Source of the DNA: Aquitalea aquatilis
Lineage (GTDB): Bacteria; Pseudomonadota; Gammaproteobacteria; Burkholderiales; Chromobacteriaceae
Direction of reading: 5' to 3'
NCBI RefSeq assembly: GCF_005155025.1
Contig: NZ_CP039731.1
Location: 3,472,001-3,536,000 of the forward strand
Length of the DNA stretch: 64,000 bases
Under the pieces are notes generated by a model. The model was not told the origin of the DNA and did not search any database. It saw nothing but the letters and a program-made list of their open reading frames with translations. This document shows positions 1-8,520 of the stretch, piece after piece (positions within the stretch are counted from its first letter, which is position 1; each line of letters opens with the position of its first letter). Position numbers and translations under genes: made by a program.

Positions 1-1
1 C

Positions 2-1993
2 GACCCGACGCCAGGCCTGCGCGATTTCGCCGGCCTCGCCACCGCCCGTCAACCTTTTATCGATTATCTGGGCTGGCAGCCGCGCATCCGCGCCGAGCAG
101 CGCGCCAGCTTCGAACAACAGCAAAGCCAGCAGCGCGGCCAAGCCTTTGCCATCCGCGACTACTGGCTCACTCGCAACGCCGCGGGCAAGGACACCGGCA
201 ACTATGTACCGGCACCGCCACGCCATGACTACCTGCCGCTGCTGATGCAAGAACCTTCGCCGCCGGCAGCGCTGCGTGCCATGCAAGGACTCGACCTGCT
301 GCACGATCCGACACTGGGCCCGGCATTGCAGCAGGCAGTCAGCCAGGGTTCAGTACAATTCAGCCCGCCCTACCGCATCGGCCAGCACTGGCATCTACTG
401 TTGCTGCAAGCACGCTACAGTGCCAGCCCGCCCTCGCCCAACCCGCTGGTGCGTAGCGAGCAGTTGCAAGGCGTGTTGCTGATGAGCCTGCAACTGGATG
501 GCTTGCTGGCTACATCGACCGCGCAATACCGCGGCTTGCAACTCACGCTGCTGGCACCCGACGGCAGCCCTAGCCCCTTGCTGGCCAGCGGCCCGGCCGT
601 TAACGACAACAGTCTGCTGCCAATACAAAGCGCCCAGCTGCAAGCAGCCCTGCCCAGTGAAGGCTATCGCCTGCAGCTTGATCAGGCACTGACATGGCAA
701 CAGCTGTCCGCCCCCTTGCTGGCCGTGGGCCTGGCCGCCAATACCCTGCTGTGCTACCTGCTCTGGCTGTTGGCTGCCCAGCAGCAGCGCCAGCGCAATA
801 TCCGCCGCCGCGCCATGGATCACCTGCACCGCGAGCGCGAACACGCTAGCGTGACCCTGCAAGCCATTGCCGATGCGGTGGTCACCTTCGATACCGCCTT
901 TCGCATTCAATACCTCAATCCATCGGCAGGCATGCTGCTGGGACCGGGGCATCACAGCGTCATCGGCCAGAATGTGCGTCAGCTACTACGCCTCGGTCAT
1001 GAGTTTGCCCGGCCCGGTAGCACCGATCCCTTCACCCAGGCCCTGCAGATTCGTGACAGCGTCTACCTGCCGGACAGCAGCTACCTGACCCGCAGCTCGG
1101 GCGAAAAACTGCTGGTGGAAGGCTGCGTGTCACCGGTATTCGACCAGCAAGGCCGGCTGCTCGGTGCCGTACTCACCCTGCGCGACACTGCCCCGCGCCG
1201 CCAGCACATGCTGGCCGCACTGGAAGCCAGCGAGCGCCGTCTGCGCCAGCACGAACAAGAGCTGGCCCGCGTGGCGCGCATCAACACCATGGGCGAAATG
1301 GCCTCTGGCATCGCCCATGAAATCAACCAGCCGCTGTCGGCCATTGTCAGCTACTGCCAGGCCAGCCTCAGCCTGCTGGAGGAAGAAGACCCTGATCTGC
1401 CGCTGGTCTGCCGGGCCATGCAGAACGCAGCCAAGCAGGCGCAGCGCGCCGGCCAGGTCATCCAGCGCCTGCGCGAATTCGTCAGCAAGCGCAATCAGCA
1501 CCAGAGCCTGCTGGACCCGAACCAGACTGTCAGCAATACCCTCGCCTTGCTGGAATACGAGCTGCAAAGCCACGATATTCATCTGGAACAGTATTTTTCC
1601 GACAAGCTCTCTGCCGTTTATGCTGATAACATTCAGCTGGAGCAGGTGATTCTGAACATCTTGCGCAATGCCATCGACGCCATGGAAAGCGTCCATCCCT
1701 GGGGCCGGCTCATCATCAGCACCGAGCAGGATGCGACGCGAGTGCGTATCATGATCGCCGATAACGGCCCCGGCATTGCCGCAGCCGTGCAAGACCAGAT
1801 ATTCGACCCCTTTTTCAGCACCAAGCCCAACGGAATGGGACTGGGACTGGCCATCTGCCAGACGGCCATCGACAATATGGGAGGCCAGATCCTGGCCAGC
1901 AACCGCCCATCAGGCGGCGCGCAATTCGTGATCGACCTCCCCGCACTTACCACATTGACAGCACAGCCTGTAGCAGGAGAACAAGTTTCATGA
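2..1993 (+). CDS. CHASE-PAS sensor histidine kinase, 5' end outside window
   Basis: Membrane histidine kinase, open from the first bases of the window with no start codon, so it is 5'-truncated. The N-terminal part reads as a CHASE extracellular sensing domain (an eR..fE-like segment near nt 90-115, a YxP-like segment near 205). A transmembrane helix lies near nt 705-780 and a PAS domain near 850-1190. The HisKA dimerisation helix carries the phospho-acceptor His at nt 1316-1318 (motif AHEINQPLS). The HATPase domain shows N (NAIDAM), G1 (DNGPGI) and G2 (GMGLGLAI) boxes. The stop overlaps the start of the next regulator gene by 4 nt, so the two form a cotranscribed FixL/FixJ-type pair. The ligand is unknown. 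Confidence 0.93.
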   Translation, partial: DPTPGLRDFAGLATARQPFIDYLGWQPRIRAEQRASFEQQQSQQRGQAFAIRDYWLTRNAAGKDTGNYVPAPPRHDYLPLLMQEPSPPAALRAMQGLDLLHDPTLGPALQQAVSQGSVQFSPPYRIGQHWHLLLLQARYSASPPSPNPLVRSEQLQGVLLMSLQLDGLLATSTAQYRGLQLTLLAPDGSPSPLLASGPAVNDNSLLPIQSAQLQAALPSEGYRLQLDQALTWQQLSAPLLAVGLAANTLLCYLLWLLAAQQQRQRNIRRRAMDHLHREREHASVTLQAIADAVVTFDTAFRIQYLNPSAGMLLGPGHHSVIGQNVRQLLRLGHEFARPGSTDPFTQALQIRDSVYLPDSSYLTRSSGEKLLVEGCVSPVFDQQGRLLGAVLTLRDTAPRRQHMLAALEASERRLRQHEQELARVARINTMGEMASGIAHEINQPLSAIVSYCQASLSLLEEEDPDLPLVCRAMQNAAKQAQRAGQVIQRLREFVSKRNQHQSLLDPNQTVSNTLALLEYELQSHDIHLEQYFSDKLSAVYADNIQLEQVILNILRNAIDAMESVHPWGRLIISTEQDATRVRIMIADNGPGIAAAVQDQIFDPFFSTKPNGMGLGLAICQTAIDNMGGQILASNRPSGGAQFVIDLPALTTLTAQPVAGEQVS

Positions 1994-2658
1994 AGTACAT
2001 GATGCCAACCGTTTTCATCGTGGATGACGATCCGGCCGTGCGCGACTCGCTGGCCTTGCTGATCATGGCCCAGGGCATGCGCACGGTGACTTTCGCCAAT
2101 GCCATGGAGTTTCTGGAAAACTATAGCGAAGGCGAAATCGGCTGCATGGTGCTGGACATCCGCATGCCGCAGATTACCGGCCTGGCCCTGCAGGAAAAAC
2201 TGGTGGAACGCGGCATCACCATTCCCATCGTATTCATTACCGGCCATGGCGACATCGAACAGTGCCGCCGCGCCTTCCAGTCCGGTGCCATCGATTTCCT
2301 GACCAAGCCCATCGACCAGAACCGCCTGATCGACAGCCTGCGCAAGGGCATTCGTATGAGCATTCACCAGCAGCAGCAGGAAGAAGAAACCCAGGAAGTC
2401 ATGCAATTGCTGGACCGCATCAGCGGCCGCGAGCGCGAGGTACTGGAACTGGTAGCCGACGGCATGTCCAGCAAGGAAATCGCCCGCCAGCTCGACCTGT
2501 CGCCGCGCACCATCGAGGTACACCGCGCCAATCTGTTCAGCAAGCTGGGGGTAGATTCGCTGGCCGACCTGATCCGCTTCTACCTCAAGGCGCTCGAAGC
2601 CACCGGCAAAAAACGCAGCGACGAGTCTTTTTTGAACGAAACGACCGCAAGGCAGTAG
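1990..2658 (+). CDS. FixJ-family response regulator
   Basis: Two-component DNA-binding regulator of 222 aa. An N-terminal receiver domain carries the acidic triad (VDDDPAV), the phospho-acceptor Asp in LDIRMP, the switch Thr in ITGHGD and the conserved Lys in TKPID. After a Gln/Glu-rich linker comes a C-terminal LuxR-type helix-turn-helix (GREREVLELVADGMSSKEIA, then SPRTIEVHR). The ATGA overlap with the upstream CHASE-PAS kinase indicates translational coupling and partnership. The TGHGD and DFLTKP patterns are typical of the FixJ/TtrR/StyR group. Target genes cannot be deduced here; the next gene, nadK, is housekeeping. Confidence 0.95.
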   Translation: MKYMMPTVFIVDDDPAVRDSLALLIMAQGMRTVTFANAMEFLENYSEGEIGCMVLDIRMPQITGLALQEKLVERGITIPIVFITGHGDIEQCRRAFQSGAIDFLTKPIDQNRLIDSLRKGIRMSIHQQQQEEETQEVMQLLDRISGREREVLELVADGMSSKEIARQLDLSPRTIEVHRANLFSKLGVDSLADLIRFYLKALEATGKKRSDESFLNETTARQ

Positions 2659-2668
2659 AATCGCCCAC

Positions 2669-3544
2669 ATGGAACGACTGTTCAAACATGTCTGCCTGGT
2701 GGCACGACATAGCAAACCTCAAGTGGTGGAGTCGCTGCGCACGCTGGCCGACCACCTGGCCGCAGCCGGCATCACCGTGTTCGTCGACAAGGAAAGCGCC
2801 ACGCCAGCCGAAGCGGGCCCGCACCTGCTGATCGAACGCAGCGACATGGGCAAGCTGGCCGATCTGGTCATCGTACTGGGTGGCGATGGCACCATGCTGT
2901 CCATCGCCCGCGTGCTGGCCCCCTACCGCGTACCGCTGGTAGGCATCAACCAGGGCCGGCTGGGCTTCATGACCGACATCCCGCGTCATGAAATGCTGGA
3001 AGCCATCGATGCCATCCTTGCCGGCAACTTCATCCCGGAAAACCGCATCCTGCTGCAGGCCTCGCTCATCCGTGAAGATGCCGAAGTGGCCAATGCCCTG
3101 GCTTTCAACGACATCGTGTTCAGTCGTGGCGCCGTGGGCTCAATGATCGAATTCGAAGTCTTCATCGACAACCAGTTCGTCTACAGCCAGCGCTCGGACG
3201 GGCTTATTGTCGCCACGCCCACCGGCTCCACCGCCTATTCACTGGCTGCCGGCGGCCCCATCCTGCACCCCACGCTGCAGGCCATTGCCCTGGTGCCGAT
3301 CTGCCCGCAATCGCTGAACAACCGCCCCATCGCCGTCAACGACTCCTGCGAAGTGGAATTCATGCTGACCCGCGGACTGGATGCGCGCGTTCACTTCGAT
3401 GGCCAGTCGCATTGCGATCTGATGGAAATGGACCGCGTGCTGATCCGCCGCTACCGCAACCCGCTGCGCATCCTGCATCCGGTGGGTTACAACTACTACG
3501 ACATGCTGCGCCACAAGCTTCACTGGGGCGAGCGACTGCTCTGA
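2669..3544 (+). CDS. nadK: NAD kinase
   Basis: ATP (or polyphosphate) NAD kinase, 291 aa, which makes NADP in the cytoplasm. Diagnostic motifs are LGGDGTML (catalytic GGDG), NQGRLGFMTD, NDIVFSRG (the NE/D-type NAD-binding segment) and TGSTAYSLAAGGPI. Length matches the usual 290-300 aa. It starts 10 nt after the response regulator stop, and the next gene, recN, starts 12 nt after it ends. The nadK-recN order is common in proteobacteria. No feature is missing. Confidence 0.97.
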   Translation: MERLFKHVCLVARHSKPQVVESLRTLADHLAAAGITVFVDKESATPAEAGPHLLIERSDMGKLADLVIVLGGDGTMLSIARVLAPYRVPLVGINQGRLGFMTDIPRHEMLEAIDAILAGNFIPENRILLQASLIREDAEVANALAFNDIVFSRGAVGSMIEFEVFIDNQFVYSQRSDGLIVATPTGSTAYSLAAGGPILHPTLQAIALVPICPQSLNNRPIAVNDSCEVEFMLTRGLDARVHFDGQSHCDLMEMDRVLIRRYRNPLRILHPVGYNYYDMLRHKLHWGERLL

Positions 3545-3556
3545 CACGCACACACC

Positions 3557-5227
3557 ATGCTGCTATCCCTACTGGTCAAAGATTTCGTCATCGTTGACAG
3601 CATCGCGCTGGACTTTGCCCCCGGCTTCACCGTACTCACCGGCGAAACCGGTGCCGGCAAGTCCATCCTGCTGGATGCCCTCGGCCTCTTGCTGGGCGAC
3701 CGCGCCGAAGGCTCGCTGGTGCGCGAAGGTGCCGAAAAGGCAGAAATCAGTGCTGAATTCGACAGCCGGCAACGGCCGGAGATCAAGGCCTGGCTGCAAG
3801 AAAACGCCCTGTCCGGCGACGACGACATCGTGCTCATCCGCCGCGTGCTGGACAAATCCGGCCGCTCGCGCAGCTTTATCAACGGCCAGCCGGCGACACT
3901 CTCCCAGCTCAAGCAGCTGGGAGAGTTTCTGGTCGACATCCACGGCCAGCATGCGCACCAGTCGCTGGTGAAGAGCGAGGCCCAGCGCGAACTGCTGGAC
4001 GCCTATGCCGGCAGCACCTCGCTGGCCCGCGAAGTCCACCACGCCTGGCAGGAATGGCAAGCCGCCCGCAAGGCACGCAGCGATGCCGACAAGCTGTCAC
4101 GCGAATCCGAAGTGGAACGCGAACGGCTCAACTGGCAGATCAACGAACTGACCGAGCTTGGCCTGCAACAGGACGAATGGGCCAGCCTCAACCAGAGCCA
4201 CTCGCGCCTGGCCAATGCCGCCGAGCTGGTGCAAAGCGCCCAGTACGCCGTCGATACCCTGTCCGAGATGGAGGGCAACTGCCTGTCCGTGCTCACCCAG
4301 GTACAGACCCGCCTGAGCAAACTGGCCAACCTCGACCCGCGCCTGGCCGACACCCTGTCGCTGCTGGATTCGGTCGATGCCGAACTGCGCGAAGTGGTCT
4401 ACAGCCTGCGCGATTACGCCAGCGACATCGACGAAGACCCGGGCCAGCTGCAACAAGTGGAAAGCCGCATCGACAGCCTGATGAGCATGGCACGCAAATA
4501 CCGCGTGCAGCCGCAGGAACTGCCACTCAAGCTGGAAGACTGGCAAACCCAGCTGGCCGCACTGGAAGCCTCCACCGACAGCGAAGCCCTGGCACTGGCC
4601 GAAACCGCCAGCCTGTCCCGCTACCGCACCCTGGCCGAAGCCCTGTCCGGCAAACGCCGCCAGGCCGCCAGTGAACTGTCCGCCCGCATCGGCAAGGAAA
4701 TGCAGCAGCTGGCCATGAGCAGCGCCCGCTTTGCCATCGAACTGGCTGCCCTGGCCGAACCCGGCGCGCATGGACTGGAATCCATCGAATACCTGGTGGC
4801 CGCCAATGCTGGCACCAGCCTGCGCCCCTTGGCCAAGGTCGCCTCCGGTGGTGAACTGTCACGCATCAGCCTGGCCATGCAAGTCGTCATCAGCCAGGTG
4901 GCCAGCGTGCCAACGCTGATTTTCGACGAAGTGGACGTCGGCATTGGCGGACGCGTGGCAGAAGTGATCGGCCACATGCTCAAGCAGCTGGGCCAGCGCT
5001 ATCAGGTGCTATGCATCACCCACCTGCCCCAGGTAGCCTCCTGCGGCGAGCAGCACTGGCAAGTCAGCAAGCGCGAAGATAAAAAACGCGTGGTCAGCCG
5101 CATCACCCCGCTGGAGCACGAACAACGCGTACTGGAAATCGCCCGCATGCTGGGCGGGGCCGAACTCACCCAAACCACCCGCCAGCACGCCGCAGAAATG
5201 CTGGAAATGAACCGCGCAACCCCCTAG
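3557..5227 (+). CDS. recN: DNA repair protein RecN
   Basis: SMC-like ATPase of double-strand break repair, 556 aa, the usual length. Walker A is TGETGAGKSILLDAL at the N-terminus. The central coiled-coil arms span roughly residues 150-360. The C-terminal head carries the ABC signature VASGGELSRIS and Walker B LIFDEVDVGIGG, followed by the D-loop/H-loop segment CITHLPQVA. It is the last gene of the nadK-recN unit. A tRNA gene with its own candidate promoter follows. I saw no clear LexA site in the 12 nt before it, so any SOS control must come from further upstream. Confidence 0.97.
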   Translation: MLLSLLVKDFVIVDSIALDFAPGFTVLTGETGAGKSILLDALGLLLGDRAEGSLVREGAEKAEISAEFDSRQRPEIKAWLQENALSGDDDIVLIRRVLDKSGRSRSFINGQPATLSQLKQLGEFLVDIHGQHAHQSLVKSEAQRELLDAYAGSTSLAREVHHAWQEWQAARKARSDADKLSRESEVERERLNWQINELTELGLQQDEWASLNQSHSRLANAAELVQSAQYAVDTLSEMEGNCLSVLTQVQTRLSKLANLDPRLADTLSLLDSVDAELREVVYSLRDYASDIDEDPGQLQQVESRIDSLMSMARKYRVQPQELPLKLEDWQTQLAALEASTDSEALALAETASLSRYRTLAEALSGKRRQAASELSARIGKEMQQLAMSSARFAIELAALAEPGAHGLESIEYLVAANAGTSLRPLAKVASGGELSRISLAMQVVISQVASVPTLIFDEVDVGIGGRVAEVIGHMLKQLGQRYQVLCITHLPQVASCGEQHWQVSKREDKKRVVSRITPLEHEQRVLEIARMLGGAELTQTTRQHAAEMLEMNRATP

Positions 5228-5253
5228 CCAAACTGGCTGACTACGGTTATGAT
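5225..5253 (+). promoter_or_regulatory. candidate promoter of tRNA-Ser
   Basis: TAGCCA (4 of 6 matches to the -35 consensus) at 5225-5230 and TATGAT (5 of 6) at 5248-5253 are separated by 17 nt, about 50 nt before the tRNA. It overlaps the end of recN. The weak -35 makes this tentative. Confidence 0.4.
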
Positions 5254-5301
5254 TGCGTCCTCTTTGCCAACGGCACCAACCGCCGATGACATGGACACTG
5301 C

Positions 5302-5389
5302 GGAGGTTTGGGTGAGTGGTTTAAACCAGCAGTCTTGAAAACTGCCGACGGGAAACCGTCCGTGGGTTCGAATCCCACAGCCTCCGCCA
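5302..5389 (+). tRNA. tRNA-Ser (anticodon TGA)
   Basis: An 88-nt cloverleaf with a long variable arm, as expected for serine. The acceptor stem GGAGGTT pairs with AGCCTCC (one G-U). The anticodon loop CTTGAAA gives TGA, reading UCA codons. The T arm is GTGGG-TTCGAAT-CCCAC. CCA is encoded. It is followed by a strong terminator, so it is a single-gene transcription unit. Confidence 0.97.
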
Positions 5390-5422
5390 TTTATGTGCCT
5401 AGCGACACCCAGCATTGCCTAC

Positions 5423-5459
5423 AAAACCCCGATAGAACATAGCTTCTACGGGGTTTTTT
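5423..5459 (+). terminator. rho-independent terminator after tRNA-Ser
   Basis: Stem AAAACCCCG / CGGGGTTTT, continued inward by TAGAA / TTCTA with one bulged base, followed by a run of T residues. It lies 34 nt downstream of the tRNA CCA. Confidence 0.9.
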
Positions 5460-5575
5460 GTTATCTGTTGCCAACAGTAGGCAACTCTTCAGCCTGCAGC
5501 TGATTTATGCAACTCTCCAAAAAAAATTAAAGTTAATGCAATAATCTACTGAACGAATTGTTAAAAGGCTTTGCA

Positions 5576-6466
5576 ATGAATCTATCACCGGCAGAAAAAG
5601 ACAACACCAAGCAAGACCGCAAGAGTATCGCCTTGCCAACCGATCTTCTGCAAAGTCCTTCCAGGACAATAACTGGCCAAGCAAACCTTAAATTCCTCCG
5701 GATGATTCACATTCTCATCGGAGTTATCACCCTTGCATTGGGATTAGCACTCCTGGCAATACCTTTCCTTAAAGAAAATAACAACTATATTGCTGTTTTT
5801 TTCATTAGCATCTCAACTTCAACCCTATGCATCGTCTCCTCCATTGCAATCCTCAGGCAGGCCCGCACCCTGCCACATCACGAAATGTGGCTCAATAATT
5901 CACACTTTGTATTCAAAACACCACTTTCCCTCATACTGGAACCAGGCCGCAAAGAAAGAGAAATACGCTGGGCAGATGTAATAAAAGCCCCAAAGGGGCT
6001 TTATGATGTGTATCTAGAATTTTCAACAAGCAAGTCCATCGTATATGACCTGGTGTTTTGGCACCAAAATTCAGACACCCCTGAAGAAGTACGAGCTCCG
6101 CTGCGCAGATTTTCAAAAAGAACCTTCACAAACGGCTACGACCTGAAACGTAGTCTTTTATTGAAACTTGCCAGCCTCAATCCCGACTTTCGTTTTGATC
6201 CTGCAGTATTTGTTGAGGCTGGCATAGATCCTGAAACCTGGGCCGAAATGCGCAAGCCATTGCTGATGAAACGCGCCATGCTATTTCCTTCAGCTCTTAT
6301 CTTTATGATAACTGGACTTGACTATCCGTTTTGGCAGAAAACCCTGCTTTTTATTTTCACCGCTATTATCTATGCGACCATTTTCATGTTAATTTGGGCC
6401 AAGACATTTCCCCAGTTCTATCGAACGATCTACTTCCACCTGGAGAGCCCCGCCCCGCAGGAATGA
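5576..6466 (+). CDS. membrane protein of unknown function
   Basis: About 296 aa from the ATG at 5576, chosen because AAAGG lies 7 nt upstream; an in-frame TTG six codons earlier lacks that spacing. Two hydrophobic helices lie near residues 40-85 (ILIGVITLALGLALLAIPF and the following segment). A soluble middle part of about 170 residues follows, then two more helices near the C-terminus. The order suggests a four-helix protein with a large cytoplasmic middle domain. No family recognised. The gene is visibly AT-richer than nadK/recN, with codons such as AAA, ATA and TTT, which suggests acquisition or weak expression. Confidence 0.8.
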   Translation: MNLSPAEKDNTKQDRKSIALPTDLLQSPSRTITGQANLKFLRMIHILIGVITLALGLALLAIPFLKENNNYIAVFFISISTSTLCIVSSIAILRQARTLPHHEMWLNNSHFVFKTPLSLILEPGRKEREIRWADVIKAPKGLYDVYLEFSTSKSIVYDLVFWHQNSDTPEEVRAPLRRFSKRTFTNGYDLKRSLLLKLASLNPDFRFDPAVFVEAGIDPETWAEMRKPLLMKRAMLFPSALIFMITGLDYPFWQKTLLFIFTAIIYATIFMLIWAKTFPQFYRTIYFHLESPAPQE

Positions 6467-6800
6467 TCACCATGCATTTCAGGAAGCGCTGCTCTGACTC
6501 AAGCACCCTTGAGCCCACCCCTGGCATCGGTTGATCGCAGCCGCCACGCAGACCGCCCGGAGCCACTTACCTGGCGGTTTACCATTGCAGACACAAAACT
6601 GTCCCAGCCCTGCCCATCCGACCCGGCATCACCGGACACCCGGCGTCTTCCCAAAAATTTCTGCACCTTGCTTGCTTCACTTGCAGCACCCTCAGCGGGT
6701 GAATGAACGGATGCGCGATTGCGCGGATACCCGCGCAAAACCGCCGTTTAGCACATATAAATAATGCTAAAGACATTTACCATGCAGAGGAGTCCCCTAT
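6467..6800. other. intergenic region, 334 nt
   Basis: I see no convincing gene here. It holds a perfect 8-bp inverted repeat at 6719-6738, an AT-rich TATAAATAAT stretch near 6757-6766 that could serve as a -10 element, and the ribosome site GAGGAG (about 6786-6791) of the next gene. Confidence 0.5.
6719..6738. repeat. perfect inverted repeat TTGCGCGG-4-CCGCGCAA
   Basis: Perfect 8-bp arms with a 4-nt loop. It lies 62 nt upstream of a periplasmic-binding-protein gene, just before the possible -10. It may be an operator or an RNA hairpin; no T-run follows, so terminator function is unlikely. Confidence 0.55.
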
Positions 6801-7535
6801 ATGCCCGGCTTACCAAGCACATTGGCACTCAGTCTGCTGCTCATGCCATGCATTGCCCTGGCCACAGAACCCAGTAGAACTATCATTCTGGAATGCGACT
6901 ACCTCCCCAGCATCTGCAACCAGGCAGATGAGCCCAGCCCCGGCCTGATGATAGAGATTGGCAGCGAGGCCATACGCCGGGCAGGCTACATGCCACAAAC
7001 CAAGATTCGTCCGTGGAACCGCGCCATGCGCGAAGTCATCGACAACAATAACGCCATCATCATCTACTTTGCCCGCACCCCAGAACGAGAACCGCTGTTT
7101 CACTGGATCTCGGTCATCAACAGTACCGATTTCAGGCTCTTTACCAGAGATGGCGCCACACCCTACAACACACTGCAGCAAGCCACTGCAGCAGGACTCA
7201 TCGGCGTACGCACCGGTTCCAGCGTTCTCAGTTGGCTAGCCCAACAAGGCGTCAGCAAACAGCAGATCGAACAAAGCCAACTAACGGAAATGGCAAAAAT
7301 GCTCAAAGCAGGCCGTATCGGCAGCTTTCTGGGGGCATCTACCACGTTTAAACCAACTTACCAGCAACAAGTCGGCACCATGCCGGTAGAAGGCAATGTG
7401 CTATACAGCAGCGAAAACTGGATCGCATCCGGCCCTCGCTTTCCGCCTGAAACAGCCGCAAAAATCGCCACCGCCATCAGCCGGATGAAAGAAGATGGCT
7501 TTATCGAACAACTCACCCGCAAGTATGGCAAGTAG
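6801..7535 (+). CDS. periplasmic solute-binding protein, family 3-like, orphan
   Basis: A 244-aa exported protein. The signal peptide has a hydrophobic core (TLALSLLLMPCIALA) and probable cleavage after ALA-TE. The mature part resembles the short PBPb/SBP_bac_3 proteins of Neisseriales and Pseudomonas. It has an early segment ending IEIGSEAIRRAGY, a middle GVRTGSSVLSWL segment, and a C-terminal ISRMKEDGFIEQLTRKYG helix typical of the fold. No permease or ATPase lies nearby, so it is probably an orphan receptor or a sensor-linked protein. The start is supported by GAGGAG 9 nt upstream. Substrate unknown. Confidence 0.83.
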   Translation: MPGLPSTLALSLLLMPCIALATEPSRTIILECDYLPSICNQADEPSPGLMIEIGSEAIRRAGYMPQTKIRPWNRAMREVIDNNNAIIIYFARTPEREPLFHWISVINSTDFRLFTRDGATPYNTLQQATAAGLIGVRTGSSVLSWLAQQGVSKQQIEQSQLTEMAKMLKAGRIGSFLGASTTFKPTYQQQVGTMPVEGNVLYSSENWIASGPRFPPETAAKIATAISRMKEDGFIEQLTRKYGK

Positions 7536-7934
7536 ATAGCCAAACCATGCAGCAACGCCAAGCGTTACCGCTGTTGCCACCCAAGAATCAAGTCAGCCAC
7601 TGCCACGCCGATTCACCAGATACCCCGCACTACATACATCAATAGCTGCAGCACCTGCCAAACAGGTCAGAAAGACGAAAACACAGGCTCCCAGCCATGT
7701 GTATTTGGTTTTGCAGGGCATACTTTTGAAAAAACGATACTGAAAGCTGCCAGCCATTCCGCAGGACTACACTACGCCAAGTTCCAGCCGCCTGTATCAC
7801 CATGAAGTTGCGCCGCAACAATCTGAATAATCGTCAGCCCGGCAAGACCCACCCGCCTCGCCTGCACGCCATATCCCTTTCCCTTGGCATCAGCACAGAC
7901 CATAGAATTTCAGCACTAACACAAGGGGATATTT
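7536..7934. other. intergenic region, 399 nt
   Basis: No convincing coding sequence. Short open frames on both strands have no ribosome site or family resemblance. The only clear element is AAGGGG (about 7922-7927) serving the lipoprotein gene. Confidence 0.5.
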
Positions 7935-8459
7935 ATGCGATTAGGCATATTGGTAGTGCTAGCGCTTGGGCTGGCAGGCTGTAGTGGTAAAGAGTCAACG
8001 GCGTCATCGACGCCTCCTGCCAGCACAGCTCCAGCCAATGACACAGCACACGAGCAATCGGACAATCAAACCTCCGCGCCAGAGCAATCGAATCATCAAG
8101 CCGCAGCAGCTGAGCCGGTGCAAGTCCCGGTTCATCACTATGTGATTGAGGAAAATGGCGAGTACGGCTACGAATCTGGAGTCAGTGAGAACGAACGGAA
8201 GAACGGGCAGGTTGCGGCAGGAGTCTCGATGGTCAGATACCGTGGTGTCATCAAGGGCTATCACACCCTGACAACCACCAAGAACCGCATCACTACAACA
8301 TTGCGCTGCAAAGATCCCTGCGATTTTGCCAAAGTCAGCAATTCGGCCGGCAACATTACTTCAGACCCGGAAACGATGCGCCTGGCTGAGGGCTCGATTG
8401 GCTGGGCAATGGCACAAGATGCCATGAATGGCCAACTCCAGGTCTACCGCAAACAGTAA
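7935..8459 (+). CDS. lipoprotein of unknown function
   Basis: A 174-aa predicted lipoprotein. The signal peptide MRLGILVVLALGLAGC has a lipobox LAGC, giving lipidation at Cys16. The next 55 or so residues are a Ser/Thr/Pro/Ala/Gln-rich linker, as in proteins tethered to the outer membrane. A C-terminal domain of about 110 aa follows, with two cysteines in LRCKDPCDFAKV that could form a disulfide. AAGGGG precedes the ATG at good spacing. No homologous family recognised. It is convergent with the following MFS gene. Confidence 0.85.
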   Translation: MRLGILVVLALGLAGCSGKESTASSTPPASTAPANDTAHEQSDNQTSAPEQSNHQAAAAEPVQVPVHHYVIEENGEYGYESGVSENERKNGQVAAGVSMVRYRGVIKGYHTLTTTKNRITTTLRCKDPCDFAKVSNSAGNITSDPETMRLAEGSIGWAMAQDAMNGQLQVYRKQ

Positions 8460-8464
8460 TGCCA

Positions 8465-8494
8465 CAGGATACCTGCCTGACCGCGGGTATCCTG
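8465..8494. terminator. terminator-like inverted repeat between convergent genes
   Basis: CAGGATACC and GGTATCCTG form a perfect 9-bp stem with a 12-nt loop between the lipoprotein and MFS genes. Neither side has a strong T-run, so function is probable rather than certain. Confidence 0.5.
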
Positions 8495-8520
8495 CATCCT
8501 GATTGGCTAGCCCCGCCACA

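Noticed and set aside
7802-7984. Short plus-strand frame overlapping the start of the lipoprotein gene.
   Set aside because: No ribosome site, overlaps a well-supported lipoprotein start, no recognisable sequence features.
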